Shown: positions 1 through 7,252, counted from the stretch's first letter. The stretch is 7,521 nt of DNA from Oxalobacteraceae bacterium (GCA_003537575.1 DPRS01000049.1:22410-29930); one strand, 5' to 3'. The notes: generated from the letters alone by a model not told the origin. Numbers and translations are program-made.

Positions 1-807
1 CGCACCGGCGACGAGATGCACACCGACATGTATGCCGGCCCGATGATCCGCAAGGGCGACATGAAGTCCAGCGCCTGGATCCAGTCCTACGAAAAGAACA
101 ACGTGCTGGTCGGCCTCTCCTGCGGCCTGCGCGGCAAGGCGCAAATCGGCAAGGGCATGTGGGCCATGCCTGACCTGATGAAGGGCATGCTGGAGCAAAA
201 GCTCGTTCACCCGAAGGCCGGCGCCAACACCGCCTGGGTGCCCAGCCCGACCGGCGCGACGCTGCATGCCCTGCACTACCACCAGGTACTGGTCTCCGAC
301 GTGCAAAAGGAGCTGGAAAAGACCAACTACGAGAAGGTGCGCAACGAAATCCTCGACAACCTGCTGCAAGTGCCGGTCGCCGCCGAGCCGAACTGGACCG
401 ATGCTGAAAAACAGCAGGAGCTGGATAACAATGCGCAGGGCATCCTTGGCTACGTGGTGCGCTGGATCGATCAGGGCGTGGGCTGCTCCAAGGTGCCCGA
501 CATCCACAACGTCGGCCTGATGGAAGACCGCGCCACGCTGCGCATCAGCAGCCAGCACATGGCCAACTGGTTGCTGCACAAGGTCGTCACCAAGGAGCAA
601 GTCACCGAGACCTTCGAGCGCATGGCCGCCGTCGTCGACAAGCAAAACGCCGGCGACAAGTACTACAAGAAAATGGCAGGCAACTTCGACACCAGCCTGG
701 CTTACCAAGCCGCATGTGACCTGGTGTTCAAGGGGCTGGAGCAGCCCAGCGGCTACACCGAGCCGCTGCTGCATGCCTGGCGCCTGAAAGTGAAGGCTCA
801 GGCATAA
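1..807 (+). CDS. glcB: Malate synthase G, C-terminal part (5' end outside window)
   Basis: The reading frame is open from base 1 to TAA at 805-807, giving 268 codons; the first ATG at 16 is internal. Malate synthase G condenses glyoxylate with acetyl-CoA to malate in the glyoxylate bypass, in the cytoplasm. Recognised from recalled family sequence: GLRGKAQIGKGMWAMPDLM, NTAWVPSPTGATLHALHYHQ, ELDNN.QGILGYVVRW, GCSKVPDIHNVGLMEDRATL and the end GYTEPLLHAWRL. Aligned to the 723-residue E. coli enzyme, codon 162 (nt 484-486) matches Cys617 and codon 176 (GAC, nt 526-528) matches the catalytic base Asp631. The end also aligns, so the fragment covers about residues 456-723. The Mg ligand Asp455 should lie just before the window. 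No frameshift or lost residue is visible. Codon use is strongly GC-biased, typical of a core gene. It converges with the c-di-GMP gene, with a terminator between them. Confidence 0.96.
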   Translation, partial: RTGDEMHTDMYAGPMIRKGDMKSSAWIQSYEKNNVLVGLSCGLRGKAQIGKGMWAMPDLMKGMLEQKLVHPKAGANTAWVPSPTGATLHALHYHQVLVSDVQKELEKTNYEKVRNEILDNLLQVPVAAEPNWTDAEKQQELDNNAQGILGYVVRWIDQGVGCSKVPDIHNVGLMEDRATLRISSQHMANWLLHKVVTKEQVTETFERMAAVVDKQNAGDKYYKKMAGNFDTSLAYQAACDLVFKGLEQPSGYTEPLLHAWRLKVKAQA

Positions 808-828
808 GACGCTGAGCATCACAAAATG

Positions 829-865
829 AAAGGCGGGTAGTGTGCTCAGGCACTACCCGCCTTTT
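829..865. terminator. Bidirectional intrinsic terminator between convergent genes
   Basis: A perfect 14-bp inverted repeat has arms 829-842 (AAAGGCGGGTAGTG) and 851-864 (CACTACCCGCCTTT) around an 8-nt loop. The + strand ends in TTTT then ATT, and the hairpin starts 21 nt after the glcB stop. Read on the minus strand it begins 2 nt after the stop of the GGDEF-EAL gene and ends in TTTCATTTTG, a moderately T-rich tail. Stem quality and position between two convergent stops make a shared Rho-independent terminator the simplest reading; the + direction has the better T-tract. Confidence 0.92.
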
Positions 866-866
866 A

Positions 867-3800
867 TTAGGGATGTTCAGCAAGCGACGCCGGATAATTC
901 CCGGCACGATCTTGATACCAGACCTTAAAGTCTTTGGCGGACAATGGTTTGCTAAACCAATAGCCCTGGGCCTGATTACACCCATGGTCTTGTAGGTAGC
1001 GCAGCGTTTTCTCCGACTCGATGCCTTCGCCAACGACCTTGAGCTCCAGACTTCTTCCGAGAGCGATGATTGCATCTGTCACGACCCGGCTGGATTGGTC
1101 ACGCTCGATTCGCCGGACAAATGACTGATCAACTTTTATCTTATCCAGAGGGAGGCTGCTCAGGCTGCTCAAACTGGAGTAACCAGTTCCAAAATCGTCC
1201 AGCGCCACCTTGATGCCGTGGGACTTGATCCGGTTGAGAATGGCGATGGCTTCATCCATTCGCTCCATCACGGCACTCTCTGTCACTTCGATTTCCAGGC
1301 AAGACGGGTCGACGCCGGAATTCAATACAATGTCGGTGAATCTGTCCGCGAATGCATGTTGCTTGAACTGGATCGGCGATACATTCATCGCAACAATGAT
1401 CTTGATTCCTTCGTTGCGCCATGATTCTTGTTGGCGGCAAACTTCCTTCACGACCCATTCCCCAAGTTCAGTAATCAAACCGGAGGACTCTGCGACTGGG
1501 ATAAATCGATCTGGACCAACAGTCTCTGTGTCGGAGTCCGCGAGCCGCACCAAAGCTTCTGCGCCAATGAGCTGCCCACTGTGAATATCAACTATCGGTT
1601 GATAATGTAGCTGCAAGTCACCTTTCTTGACTGCTCGTTTCAGTCGTTCCTCTAGTACCAGAAGCCGTTCCGCTTCTTCGTCAAGGTCCGGCGAATAAAA
1701 CTGGTGATTTGCCCGTCCCAGCTGTTTGGCTCGGTACATTGCCATATCTGCCTTATGAATCAGCGCATTGACATCTTCGGCATGCTCAGGGAAAAAGCTG
1801 ATCCCGATTGAAGGCGAAACCGACAACTCCAGCCCGTCGATATGAAACGGCTGGCAGACGCTGTCAATAACATGTTTTGCCACTACGCCAGCCCGGTGGG
1901 GCCCTTTTTCCAGGTATGGCAATACGATGACGAACTCATCTCCGCCGAGCCGCCCCACCAGATCCTCATGCCGAACGCACTCAGTCAGACGCCGGCTAAC
2001 CTCTTTTAGCAATTTGTCCCCCGTCTCGTGACCGTGCAAGTCATTGATGGGTTTGAACCGGTCCAGGTCAATGAAAAGCAAGGCGCCGCGCCCGTGATTG
2101 CGCTGAGCGGCAGCCAGTAAGCGGTCGCAATACTCAAATATGAGCGCGCGGTTGGGAAGACCAGTCAAGGCGTCACGCAGAGCCGACTCTTTGAGCCGCT
2201 GTTCCGCCTGCTTTCGCTCAGTAATATCCCGGCTATTTTTAAACATCATCCACTCGCCACGCACATTGAAAATGGTGGCGGTGATTTCAACTGGAAATGT
2301 AGTTCCATCTTTCCTGCGGTGCACTCCCTCAAACGGCGCAATTTCGTCGTGCTTGTTTTTTTGAAAGAATTCGGACAAACGATAGGTCGGAAACATTGGA
2401 TCGATATCCGAGACATGCATGCCGAGTATTTCATTTTCCGTGTAGCCAAGTCGCATTAATGATTTCTGATTTGCATACCGGATGCTCCCGGTTTCATCGA
2501 CCAACAAATGTTCATCATTAGCATGATCGACGAATACCTTGAACTGACGCAGATTCTCTTCAAATTCCTTTCTTTCGGTAATATCCTGAACCATGCCGCG
2601 CAAACCAAGCAAGTTGCCATGTGCATCAAAAACCGGCTCGCATTTTGCATTAATCCAGAAATGTCTTCCGCTACCGTGAATCGCTTCGAGTTCCAGATCA
2701 TATCCCTTGCCGGTACGCGATACTTCAGTGAAACCGGCATTGACTTGTTCCCAGGCTTCGATGGTCAGTACAGTGCCTCTTTGTTCTGGAAAAGGCGGTA
2801 GCTTGCAACCATATATTTCCTCCAGCGTTTCTGAACTGCGCACGTCGCCGGTTGCAATATCCCAATACCACGTTCCAAATTTGGCAAGCCGGTGTGCCTC
2901 TGCCACTTCCTTCTCCTTTAGCTTCACCGTCGCGTCCCGCGCAAGCAGCAACGACGATGCGCGCTCGATTGCCTGGCCCACCTCATGCGCTTCGGTGAGT
3001 GGCAAATCGGGTACAGCTGCTGTCCCGCCACCTCCCAGCGCCGCAGCGGGTGCTGATAGCGCCTGCACAGAAGATGCGATTCTTCCGCCGACACGTCGGG
3101 CAAATAACATGCTCAGCGCAAGCAAAACCGCCCCTCCGAAGGCAATGACCGAGAAGACACTCACCAAATTCGCCGTGAAATTGGCACGTGGAATAGCGAT
3201 GGCAATGCCCCAATTCGACACCGGCGAGCGGGTATAGACAAATACCGAGGGAATCCCTTCTTTTGTCGACGCTTCCAGTTTCCCCTCGCTGGCATGGGTG
3301 AAGGAATCGAATAATTGCGGAACAACTTTCTCGCCAACATATTTATCGGCAGAATGGGTACGTCCGACAATCGTTCCTGTTTTGTCAAAAATGGCGAGCA
3401 CCCAGTCTTCCGGAAGTCGCTGCATTTTGAGTATGGTATTGAAATGGTCTGGCAGAATGCCAATGCCAAGCGCATAGATCGTTTGGCCGTTCCGCTTGAC
3501 CGGCACATCAACGCTTAAGATAGGGCGACGCAACACAGGCCCAACGAATACATCCGACACCGACGGCTTTCCGGTTTCAAACACCTCGCGCACCTGTTCA
3601 TGAGCCAATTGCAAGGTGAGTGGTTTGCCAAAATCGACCGCTGTGTTCAGAAGTTGCCTACCATCACGGTCGCGTAGCACGATATTTGTTCCAAGCCCGG
3701 AAAGTGCAATAGCTTCACGCGCACGCTGATGAAAAGCCGCAAAATCATTAGCGGCGAGTGAGCCATCGGTCGATAGCGCCTGCGCGATAGCCAGTCCGCG

Positions 3801-4004
3801 AAGAACGTGATAATCCACTGCCTGCATCAGGGCGCGTGCTGTCTGTGTCGTGTCCTTGCTTAACTGGGTGCGATCGCTGTGGTACTTATAGGTAAAGAGC
3901 ACAACTGTGCCAAGCACCCCGGGTAACAAGCAGGCGAGGACAAGCCAGATAAGGTAAGTTCGTACCGATTGCTGTTTGATTGCAAATTTCTTTTTGGAAT
4001 TCAA
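867..4004 (-). CDS. Membrane sensor CACHE-HAMP-PAS-PAS-GGDEF-EAL, c-di-GMP synthase/phosphodiesterase
   Basis: A 1045-residue inner-membrane protein expected to make and/or degrade the second messenger cyclic di-GMP. Order: basic N-terminus; TM1 about 16-38; periplasmic CACHE-like sensor about 42-275; TM2 about 280-302; HAMP-like linker about 303-355; PAS about 366-480 (ends QDITERK); PAS about 485-600 (ends RDITERK); GGDEF about 605-770; EAL about 785-1030. GGDEF parts seen: DALTGLPNR 611-619, metal ligand D646, GGDEF 687-691, and RHED 678-681 five residues upstream, the RxxD inhibitory I-site. EAL parts seen: E816-A-L, N874, E906, DD 936-937, K957, E993 and QGYWFSKP 1013-1020. Both active sites therefore look intact, so by family rules it could be bifunctional; the net direction cannot be told. 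The start is uncertain: the listed start is TTG, CTG at 4011-4013 is the other candidate, and no ATG or GTG suits because TM1 comes so early. The ligand is unknown. Transcribed divergently from sulP. Confidence 0.95.
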   Translation of the reverse strand: MNSKKKFAIKQQSVRTYLIWLVLACLLPGVLGTVVLFTYKYHSDRTQLSKDTTQTARALMQAVDYHVLRGLAIAQALSTDGSLAANDFAAFHQRAREAIALSGLGTNIVLRDRDGRQLLNTAVDFGKPLTLQLAHEQVREVFETGKPSVSDVFVGPVLRRPILSVDVPVKRNGQTIYALGIGILPDHFNTILKMQRLPEDWVLAIFDKTGTIVGRTHSADKYVGEKVVPQLFDSFTHASEGKLEASTKEGIPSVFVYTRSPVSNWGIAIAIPRANFTANLVSVFSVIAFGGAVLLALSMLFARRVGGRIASSVQALSAPAAALGGGGTAAVPDLPLTEAHEVGQAIERASSLLLARDATVKLKEKEVAEAHRLAKFGTWYWDIATGDVRSSETLEEIYGCKLPPFPEQRGTVLTIEAWEQVNAGFTEVSRTGKGYDLELEAIHGSGRHFWINAKCEPVFDAHGNLLGLRGMVQDITERKEFEENLRQFKVFVDHANDEHLLVDETGSIRYANQKSLMRLGYTENEILGMHVSDIDPMFPTYRLSEFFQKNKHDEIAPFEGVHRRKDGTTFPVEITATIFNVRGEWMMFKNSRDITERKQAEQRLKESALRDALTGLPNRALIFEYCDRLLAAAQRNHGRGALLFIDLDRFKPINDLHGHETGDKLLKEVSRRLTECVRHEDLVGRLGGDEFVIVLPYLEKGPHRAGVVAKHVIDSVCQPFHIDGLELSVSPSIGISFFPEHAEDVNALIHKADMAMYRAKQLGRANHQFYSPDLDEEAERLLVLEERLKRAVKKGDLQLHYQPIVDIHSGQLIGAEALVRLADSDTETVGPDRFIPVAESSGLITELGEWVVKEVCRQQESWRNEGIKIIVAMNVSPIQFKQHAFADRFTDIVLNSGVDPSCLEIEVTESAVMERMDEAIAILNRIKSHGIKVALDDFGTGYSSLSSLSSLPLDKIKVDQSFVRRIERDQSSRVVTDAIIALGRSLELKVVGEGIESEKTLRYLQDHGCNQAQGYWFSKPLSAKDFKVWYQDRAGNYPASLAEHP

Positions 4005-4349
4005 AATTTTCAGATTCGTCCACTGCTAAGTTCTAAAGCTGCGTGCTTTTATAGTCCTCAGTGTGACTGCTCATTTCTCGATAAAATCCTCTATCACGGC
4101 AATAGCTTGCATTGCAGTCGCACAAAATAAACAACACTACCAGCAAGGACGTTTCTGCCGATTTACGTGCAGGGCTTGATTGCAGCGCCAAGTGCAGACA
4201 TAACTGAAATTCTGCAGTTGGCAATCGCAAATATTCCTGGCTATTAATATTGGTAGCCCTACGGGATAAAATGCAGCTGGAACGCTCGGCTAAATAGCAG
4301 GATCAGTTCAAGAGGCAACTCTTTCAATCCGCATGATAAAATACGGACG

Positions 4350-4493
4350 ATGAAGACAGTTCACGCAACCTTCCAAAAAGCCAATTCGTACAGTTATACC
4401 TGTACAGCTTCGGCATTGAGTTGCTTGCCTTCACTTTTCTATCGCGGGTCCTCCTTGCCGCGCGGGTACTTCTGTTCTGTCACACCCCCCTAA
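4350..4493 (+). CDS. Possible small ORF, 47 codons, unknown
   Basis: ATG at 4350-4352 opens a 47-codon frame ending in TAA at 4491-4493. The product begins MKTVHATFQKANSYSYTC and contains SLFYRGSSLPRGYF. No domain, signal peptide or membrane segment is clear, although residues around 20-31 are mildly hydrophobic. There is no Shine-Dalgarno sequence. However, the -10-like TAAAAT at 4337-4342 would put a transcription start right at the ATG, so a leaderless message is conceivable. The GTACAG palindrome (4388-4405) lies inside the frame, which argues equally for a non-coding regulatory segment. Probably either a chance ORF or a leader; low confidence. Confidence 0.18.
   Translation: MKTVHATFQKANSYSYTCTASALSCLPSLFYRGSSLPRGYFCSVTPP
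4388..4405. promoter_or_regulatory. Palindromic candidate operator GTACAG-N6-CTGTAC
   Basis: A perfect 6-bp inverted repeat: GTACAG at 4388-4393, TTATAC as spacer, CTGTAC at 4400-4405. The right arm continues to CTGTACAG (4400-4407), itself an 8-bp palindrome, so GTACAG also occurs as a direct repeat with starts 14 bp apart (4388 and 4402). This fits a dimeric DNA-binding protein; a GntR/MocR-like regulator is one guess. It is not a LexA box, whose half-sites have the opposite orientation. It lies 256 bp before the sulP ATG and 383 bp from the GGDEF-EAL start, so its target is unclear. Confidence 0.4.
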
Positions 4494-4569
4494 TTCTTCC
4501 GCAATACTTCCCTGCTTTTAGCGCAGCCTGAATTGTCGCTGACACGACGCTCAGATTGTTTACCTGTCT

Positions 4570-4598
4570 TTGACTTTTAAGCCGTTTGCCTATCAGCC
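4570..4598 (+). promoter_or_regulatory. Weak candidate promoter for sulP-usp
   Basis: TTGACT at 4570-4575 matches the sigma-70 -35 consensus in five of six positions. The best -10 nearby is TATCAG at 4591-4596 after a short 15-bp spacer, a poor match. If used, the leader would be roughly 60 nt and would include GGTTAACC and the hairpin at 4635-4649. The -35 is good and the -10 is not, so this is only a candidate. Confidence 0.25.
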
Positions 4599-4634
4599 GA
4601 ACGGTTAACCTCGTTTTTCTTCTATTGCTTACCG

Positions 4635-4649
4635 CAACCTTTGAGGTTG
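4635..4649 (+). promoter_or_regulatory. Small hairpin upstream of the sulP start codon
   Basis: CAACCT (4635-4640), loop TTG, AGGTTG (4644-4649) form a perfect 6-bp inverted repeat ending 12 nt before the ATG. The right arm and loop hold GAGG (4643-4646), the only Shine-Dalgarno-like run near the start, though 15 nt from the ATG. As RNA it could modulate translation; as DNA it could be a small operator. The short stem makes this tentative. Confidence 0.35.
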
Positions 4650-4661
4650 AAAACATTCGTC

Positions 4662-6143
4662 ATGTCTCTACAAAAAATTCGACAGGATTGGTTATCTAAC
4701 GTCCGCAACGACCTGCTAGCAGGCCTCGTTGTTGCATTGGCGCTCATTCCTGAAGCCATTGCCTTTTCCATCATTGCAGGCGTCGACCCTAAAGTCGGCT
4801 TGTATGCCTCGTTTTCCATAGCAACTCTGATTGCCTTTGTTGGTGGACGGCCCGGCATGATTTCGGCGGCCACAGGCGCCATGGCGTTGGTCATGGTTAC
4901 TTTGGTCAAGTCTCATGGGCTGGATTACCTGCTGGCCGCCACAGTGCTAACAGGCATATTGCAGATCATCGCCGGCTGGTTGAAGCTAGGCCAATTAATG
5001 CGCTTTATCTCGCGCTCGGTTGTGACTGGGTTCGTCAATGCGTTGGCTATTCTGATTTTTATGGCCCAGCTACCTGAACTGACTAATGTGACGTGGCATG
5101 TCTATGCCATGACCGCTGCGGGCCTGGCAATCATCTATGGCTTCCCCTACATTACGAAAGCCGTGCCTTCCCCGCTTGTGACGATTGTTGTGTTGACCGC
5201 GGTATCCATTGTCTTGGGGCTGGATATCCGAACCGTGGGAGATATGGGTGAACTGCCGGACAGTTTGCCCTCGTTCCTGATTCCAAACGTGCCATTTAAC
5301 CTGAATACCTTGCTTATCATCCTGCCTTATTCCCTGACTCTCATGGTAGTGGGCCTACTGGAATCGCTGATGACTGCCACTATCGTGGACGACCTGACGG
5401 ACACAAAGAGCGACAAGAATCAGGAATGCGTTGGCCAAGGCATGGCCAATATTGCTACCGGTTTTATTGGCGGCATGGCGGGCTGCGCCATGATTGGCCA
5501 GTCAGTCATTAACGTGAAATCGGGCGGACGAGGACGACTATCCACTCTGACTGCCGGCGTGGTGCTGCTGATTCTGGTGGTATTCCTGGGTGACTGGGTC
5601 AAGCAGATTCCCATGGCGGCACTTGTAGCGGTCATGATTATGGTTTCCATCGGCACCTTCAACTGGGGCTCCATCAAGAATTTGCGCGATCACCCCAAGA
5701 GCTCCAGCCTTGTGATGATTGCGACGGTCGCCATTACCGTCGCCACCCACGACTTGGCCAAAGGTGTCCTGACCGGGGTGCTCTTGTCGGGGTTTTTCTT
5801 TGCCCACAAGGTTGGCCAAATTATCCGCATTACCTCACGCACCGAGGATGAAGGCCGCGCACGAATCTATCAGATTACGGGGCAGGTCTTCTTTGCTTCA
5901 GCCGACCGCTTCGCCAATGCCTTCGACTACAAAGAAGTGCTGGACAAGGTGATGATTGACGTGCATCGGGCCCACTTCTGGGATATCACTGCAGTTAGTG
6001 CGCTCGATAAGGTGGTACTAAAATTCCGGCGAGAAGGAACGGACGTTGAAGTGGTGGGCTTGAACGAAGCTAGCGCCACGATGGTGGACAAATTTGCCGT
6101 GCATGATAAAGACGGCAATGACGACATGCTGATGGGTCATTGA
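4662..6143 (+). CDS. SulP family inorganic anion transporter with STAS domain
   Basis: A 493-residue inner-membrane permease of the SulP/SLC26 family, which carries sulfate, bicarbonate or related anions by proton or sodium coupling or exchange. Seen: the family opening DLLAGLVVALALIPEAIAFS followed by VDPKVGLYASF (residues about 17-51); many hydrophobic segments to about residue 385; GLLESLMTA at 231-239, the SulP motif; and the conserved stretch from DKNQECVGQG (251-260) to SGGRGRLS (287-294). A C-terminal cytoplasmic STAS domain spans about 398-485, with WDITAVSAL where STAS proteins often carry a DSSG-like loop. The length is at the short end for the family, with little tail after STAS. 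ATG at 4662 is preferred because MSLQKIRQDW fits the family start; an in-frame TTG at 4641 would add seven residues and has no ribosome site. Substrate cannot be assigned. It heads a two-gene unit with the Usp gene 11 nt downstream. Confidence 0.92.
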   Translation: MSLQKIRQDWLSNVRNDLLAGLVVALALIPEAIAFSIIAGVDPKVGLYASFSIATLIAFVGGRPGMISAATGAMALVMVTLVKSHGLDYLLAATVLTGILQIIAGWLKLGQLMRFISRSVVTGFVNALAILIFMAQLPELTNVTWHVYAMTAAGLAIIYGFPYITKAVPSPLVTIVVLTAVSIVLGLDIRTVGDMGELPDSLPSFLIPNVPFNLNTLLIILPYSLTLMVVGLLESLMTATIVDDLTDTKSDKNQECVGQGMANIATGFIGGMAGCAMIGQSVINVKSGGRGRLSTLTAGVVLLILVVFLGDWVKQIPMAALVAVMIMVSIGTFNWGSIKNLRDHPKSSSLVMIATVAITVATHDLAKGVLTGVLLSGFFFAHKVGQIIRITSRTEDEGRARIYQITGQVFFASADRFANAFDYKEVLDKVMIDVHRAHFWDITAVSALDKVVLKFRREGTDVEVVGLNEASATMVDKFAVHDKDGNDDMLMGH

Positions 6144-6148
6144 GGGAG
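6143..6148 (+). promoter_or_regulatory. Ribosome binding site of the usp gene
   Basis: AGGGAG lies 6 nt before ATG 6155, overlaps the A of the sulP TGA stop, and is the best Shine-Dalgarno sequence in the window. It decides the start: the in-frame TTG at 6140, which overlaps the sulP stop, lacks such a site. It supports translation from a joint sulP-usp message. Confidence 0.85.
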
Positions 6149-6154
6149 TCGACC

Positions 6155-7024
6155 ATGAATATCGATAAAAAAATTCTTGCCTGCGTTGACTCGACCCCTG
6201 TTGCCGAAACAGTGGCAGATTATGCAGCATGGGCCGCCAGACGCCTTGACGCTCCTATTGAGTTGCTGCATGTCCTGGACCGCCATGTCGCCTTGTCCGG
6301 AACGCAGGACCATAGTGGCGCCATTGGCCTCGGCGCCGAAGAAAAGCTGTTGGACAAGCTTAGCAAGGAAGATGAAGAACGTACCCGCGCAGCTCGTGAA
6401 GCAGGGAGACAATTTCTGAACCGTTTACGCGAGCGGGCCCTGAATGCCCGCGCCACTGCCGTCGACACCAGACTGCGGCACGGCGATGTCGAAGAAACGA
6501 TCGCAGAACAGCAAGCCGGCAGCCGTCTACTGGTACTGGGAAGGGCGGGAGAAAAATCACAAGCTGCTGATGGCGCCCTGGGAAAACACCTGGAATGGGT
6601 GGTTCGTTCCGTCAACAGGCCTGTACTAGTTGCAACGCAAGCGTACAGCGAGCCAACTCGAGTGTTATTTGCCTTCGATGGAAGTGGCATCACCCGTAAA
6701 GGGGTAGATATGCTGGCTGGCAGTTCGTTATTGAAAGGGTTACCTGTTCATCTGCTTATGGCCGGCGCCCCGAACAGTGCTGATAAGCGCCAATTGGAAG
6801 CGGCGGCGCAATCCCTGAAAGACGCGGGAATGGAAACGACGTCATCCATTATGCCTGGCAGTCCACAAGAGCTTATTTCGGATGCCGTCAAGGCTCAGGG
6901 TTTTAATTTGTTGGTGATGGGCGCCTATAGCCATTCGCCTCTTAGGAGCTTATTTTTCGGCAGCAAGACTACTGAATTGTTGAAGATGTCACGAATCCCG
7001 ATGCTTTTACTTCGCCGAGATTGA
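6155..7024 (+). CDS. Universal stress protein, two tandem UspA domains
   Basis: A 289-residue soluble protein with two Usp folds in tandem, about 1-162 and 168-289. Domain 1 starts KKILACVDST with the usual early Asp (D12), has a charged helix about 62-97, and ends VLGRAGEKSQAADGALGKH...RPVLVA. Domain 2 starts RVLFAFDGSG (D175) and ends LLVMGAYSHSPLRSLFFGSKT...IPMLLLRR. The nucleotide-binding pattern of ATP-type Usp proteins is G-2x-G-9x-G-[S/T]. Domain 2 shows it with the second G replaced by Ser (GAYS, 257-260, then G269-S270). In domain 1 it is looser, with ten residues before GK. ATP binding is therefore likely but not certain. Usp proteins act in stress or starvation and often in nucleotide-dependent regulation. 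Its 11-nt spacing after the SulP gene, a pairing known in bacteria, suggests it modulates the transporter or shares its conditions. Confidence 0.92.
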   Translation: MNIDKKILACVDSTPVAETVADYAAWAARRLDAPIELLHVLDRHVALSGTQDHSGAIGLGAEEKLLDKLSKEDEERTRAAREAGRQFLNRLRERALNARATAVDTRLRHGDVEETIAEQQAGSRLLVLGRAGEKSQAADGALGKHLEWVVRSVNRPVLVATQAYSEPTRVLFAFDGSGITRKGVDMLAGSSLLKGLPVHLLMAGAPNSADKRQLEAAAQSLKDAGMETTSSIMPGSPQELISDAVKAQGFNLLVMGAYSHSPLRSLFFGSKTTELLKMSRIPMLLLRRD

Positions 7025-7252
7025 GTTGTCTAGGACTTGCTATTAACACGGCAAACTGGGGCACCAAACCGTGGTGGCGATCGATAAACTGCGGAAGAAA
7101 AGCACTGTAAAAGCAGACCTTTCGCATTTATCGCTGCCAAAAACGCACGTCGACGGAAAAGCGGCCAGCTTTTGGCTTGAGTGGAACCGGCACTGACTTT
7201 AACGTTAATCGGAGGAGCGCCCCGGATCTGAATGCCGAGCCAGCCCAGTGGA

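Larger units (their letters stand above)
4005..4661. other. Divergent intergenic region, 657 bp
   Basis: It lies between the minus-strand GGDEF-EAL gene and the plus-strand sulP gene, so it should hold both promoters. Seen: GATAAAAT three times on the + strand (4080-4087, 4265-4272, 4335-4342); a GTACAG-N6-CTGTAC palindrome at 4388-4405; a 47-codon ORF at 4350-4493; a GGCTA/TAGCC inverted repeat at 4239-4258; the 8-bp palindrome GGTTAACC at 4603-4610; and a CAACCT/AGGTTG hairpin at 4635-4649. On the minus strand CTATAAAAG near 4047-4055 could be a -10 for the GGDEF-EAL gene, without a clear -35. No tRNA or recognised riboswitch was seen. The length is generous for two promoters. Confidence 0.6.

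Noticed and set aside
796..852. Direct repeat GCTCAGGCA at 796-804 and 844-852
   Set aside because: Nine bases only; the first copy is in the glcB coding end and the second is in the terminator loop. Probably chance.
4033..4230. 65-codon minus-strand ORF upstream of the c-di-GMP gene
   Set aside because: It begins at TTG without a ribosome site, has no recognisable motif, and covers the likely promoter of the gene downstream.
4239..4258. GGCTA-N10-TAGCC inverted repeat
   Set aside because: Five-base arms with a ten-base spacer are expected by chance in a region this long; no supporting context.
4388..4407. LexA (SOS) box
   Set aside because: LexA sites in this group read CTG-N10-CAG; here the half-sites are GTACAG...CTGTAC, the opposite orientation, and no SOS gene follows.
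4641..4661. TTG at 4641 as the sulP start
   Set aside because: No ribosome site upstream and it adds seven residues not expected for the family; ATG 4662 fits better.
7062..7076. Hairpin CACCA-AACCG-TGGTG as usp terminator
   Set aside because: Only five pairs and no T-tract.
7157..7173. Hairpin AAAAGC-GGCCA-GCTTTT as terminator
   Set aside because: It has an A-tract and a T-tract but only two G-C pairs and lies over 130 nt after the stop; too weak to call.
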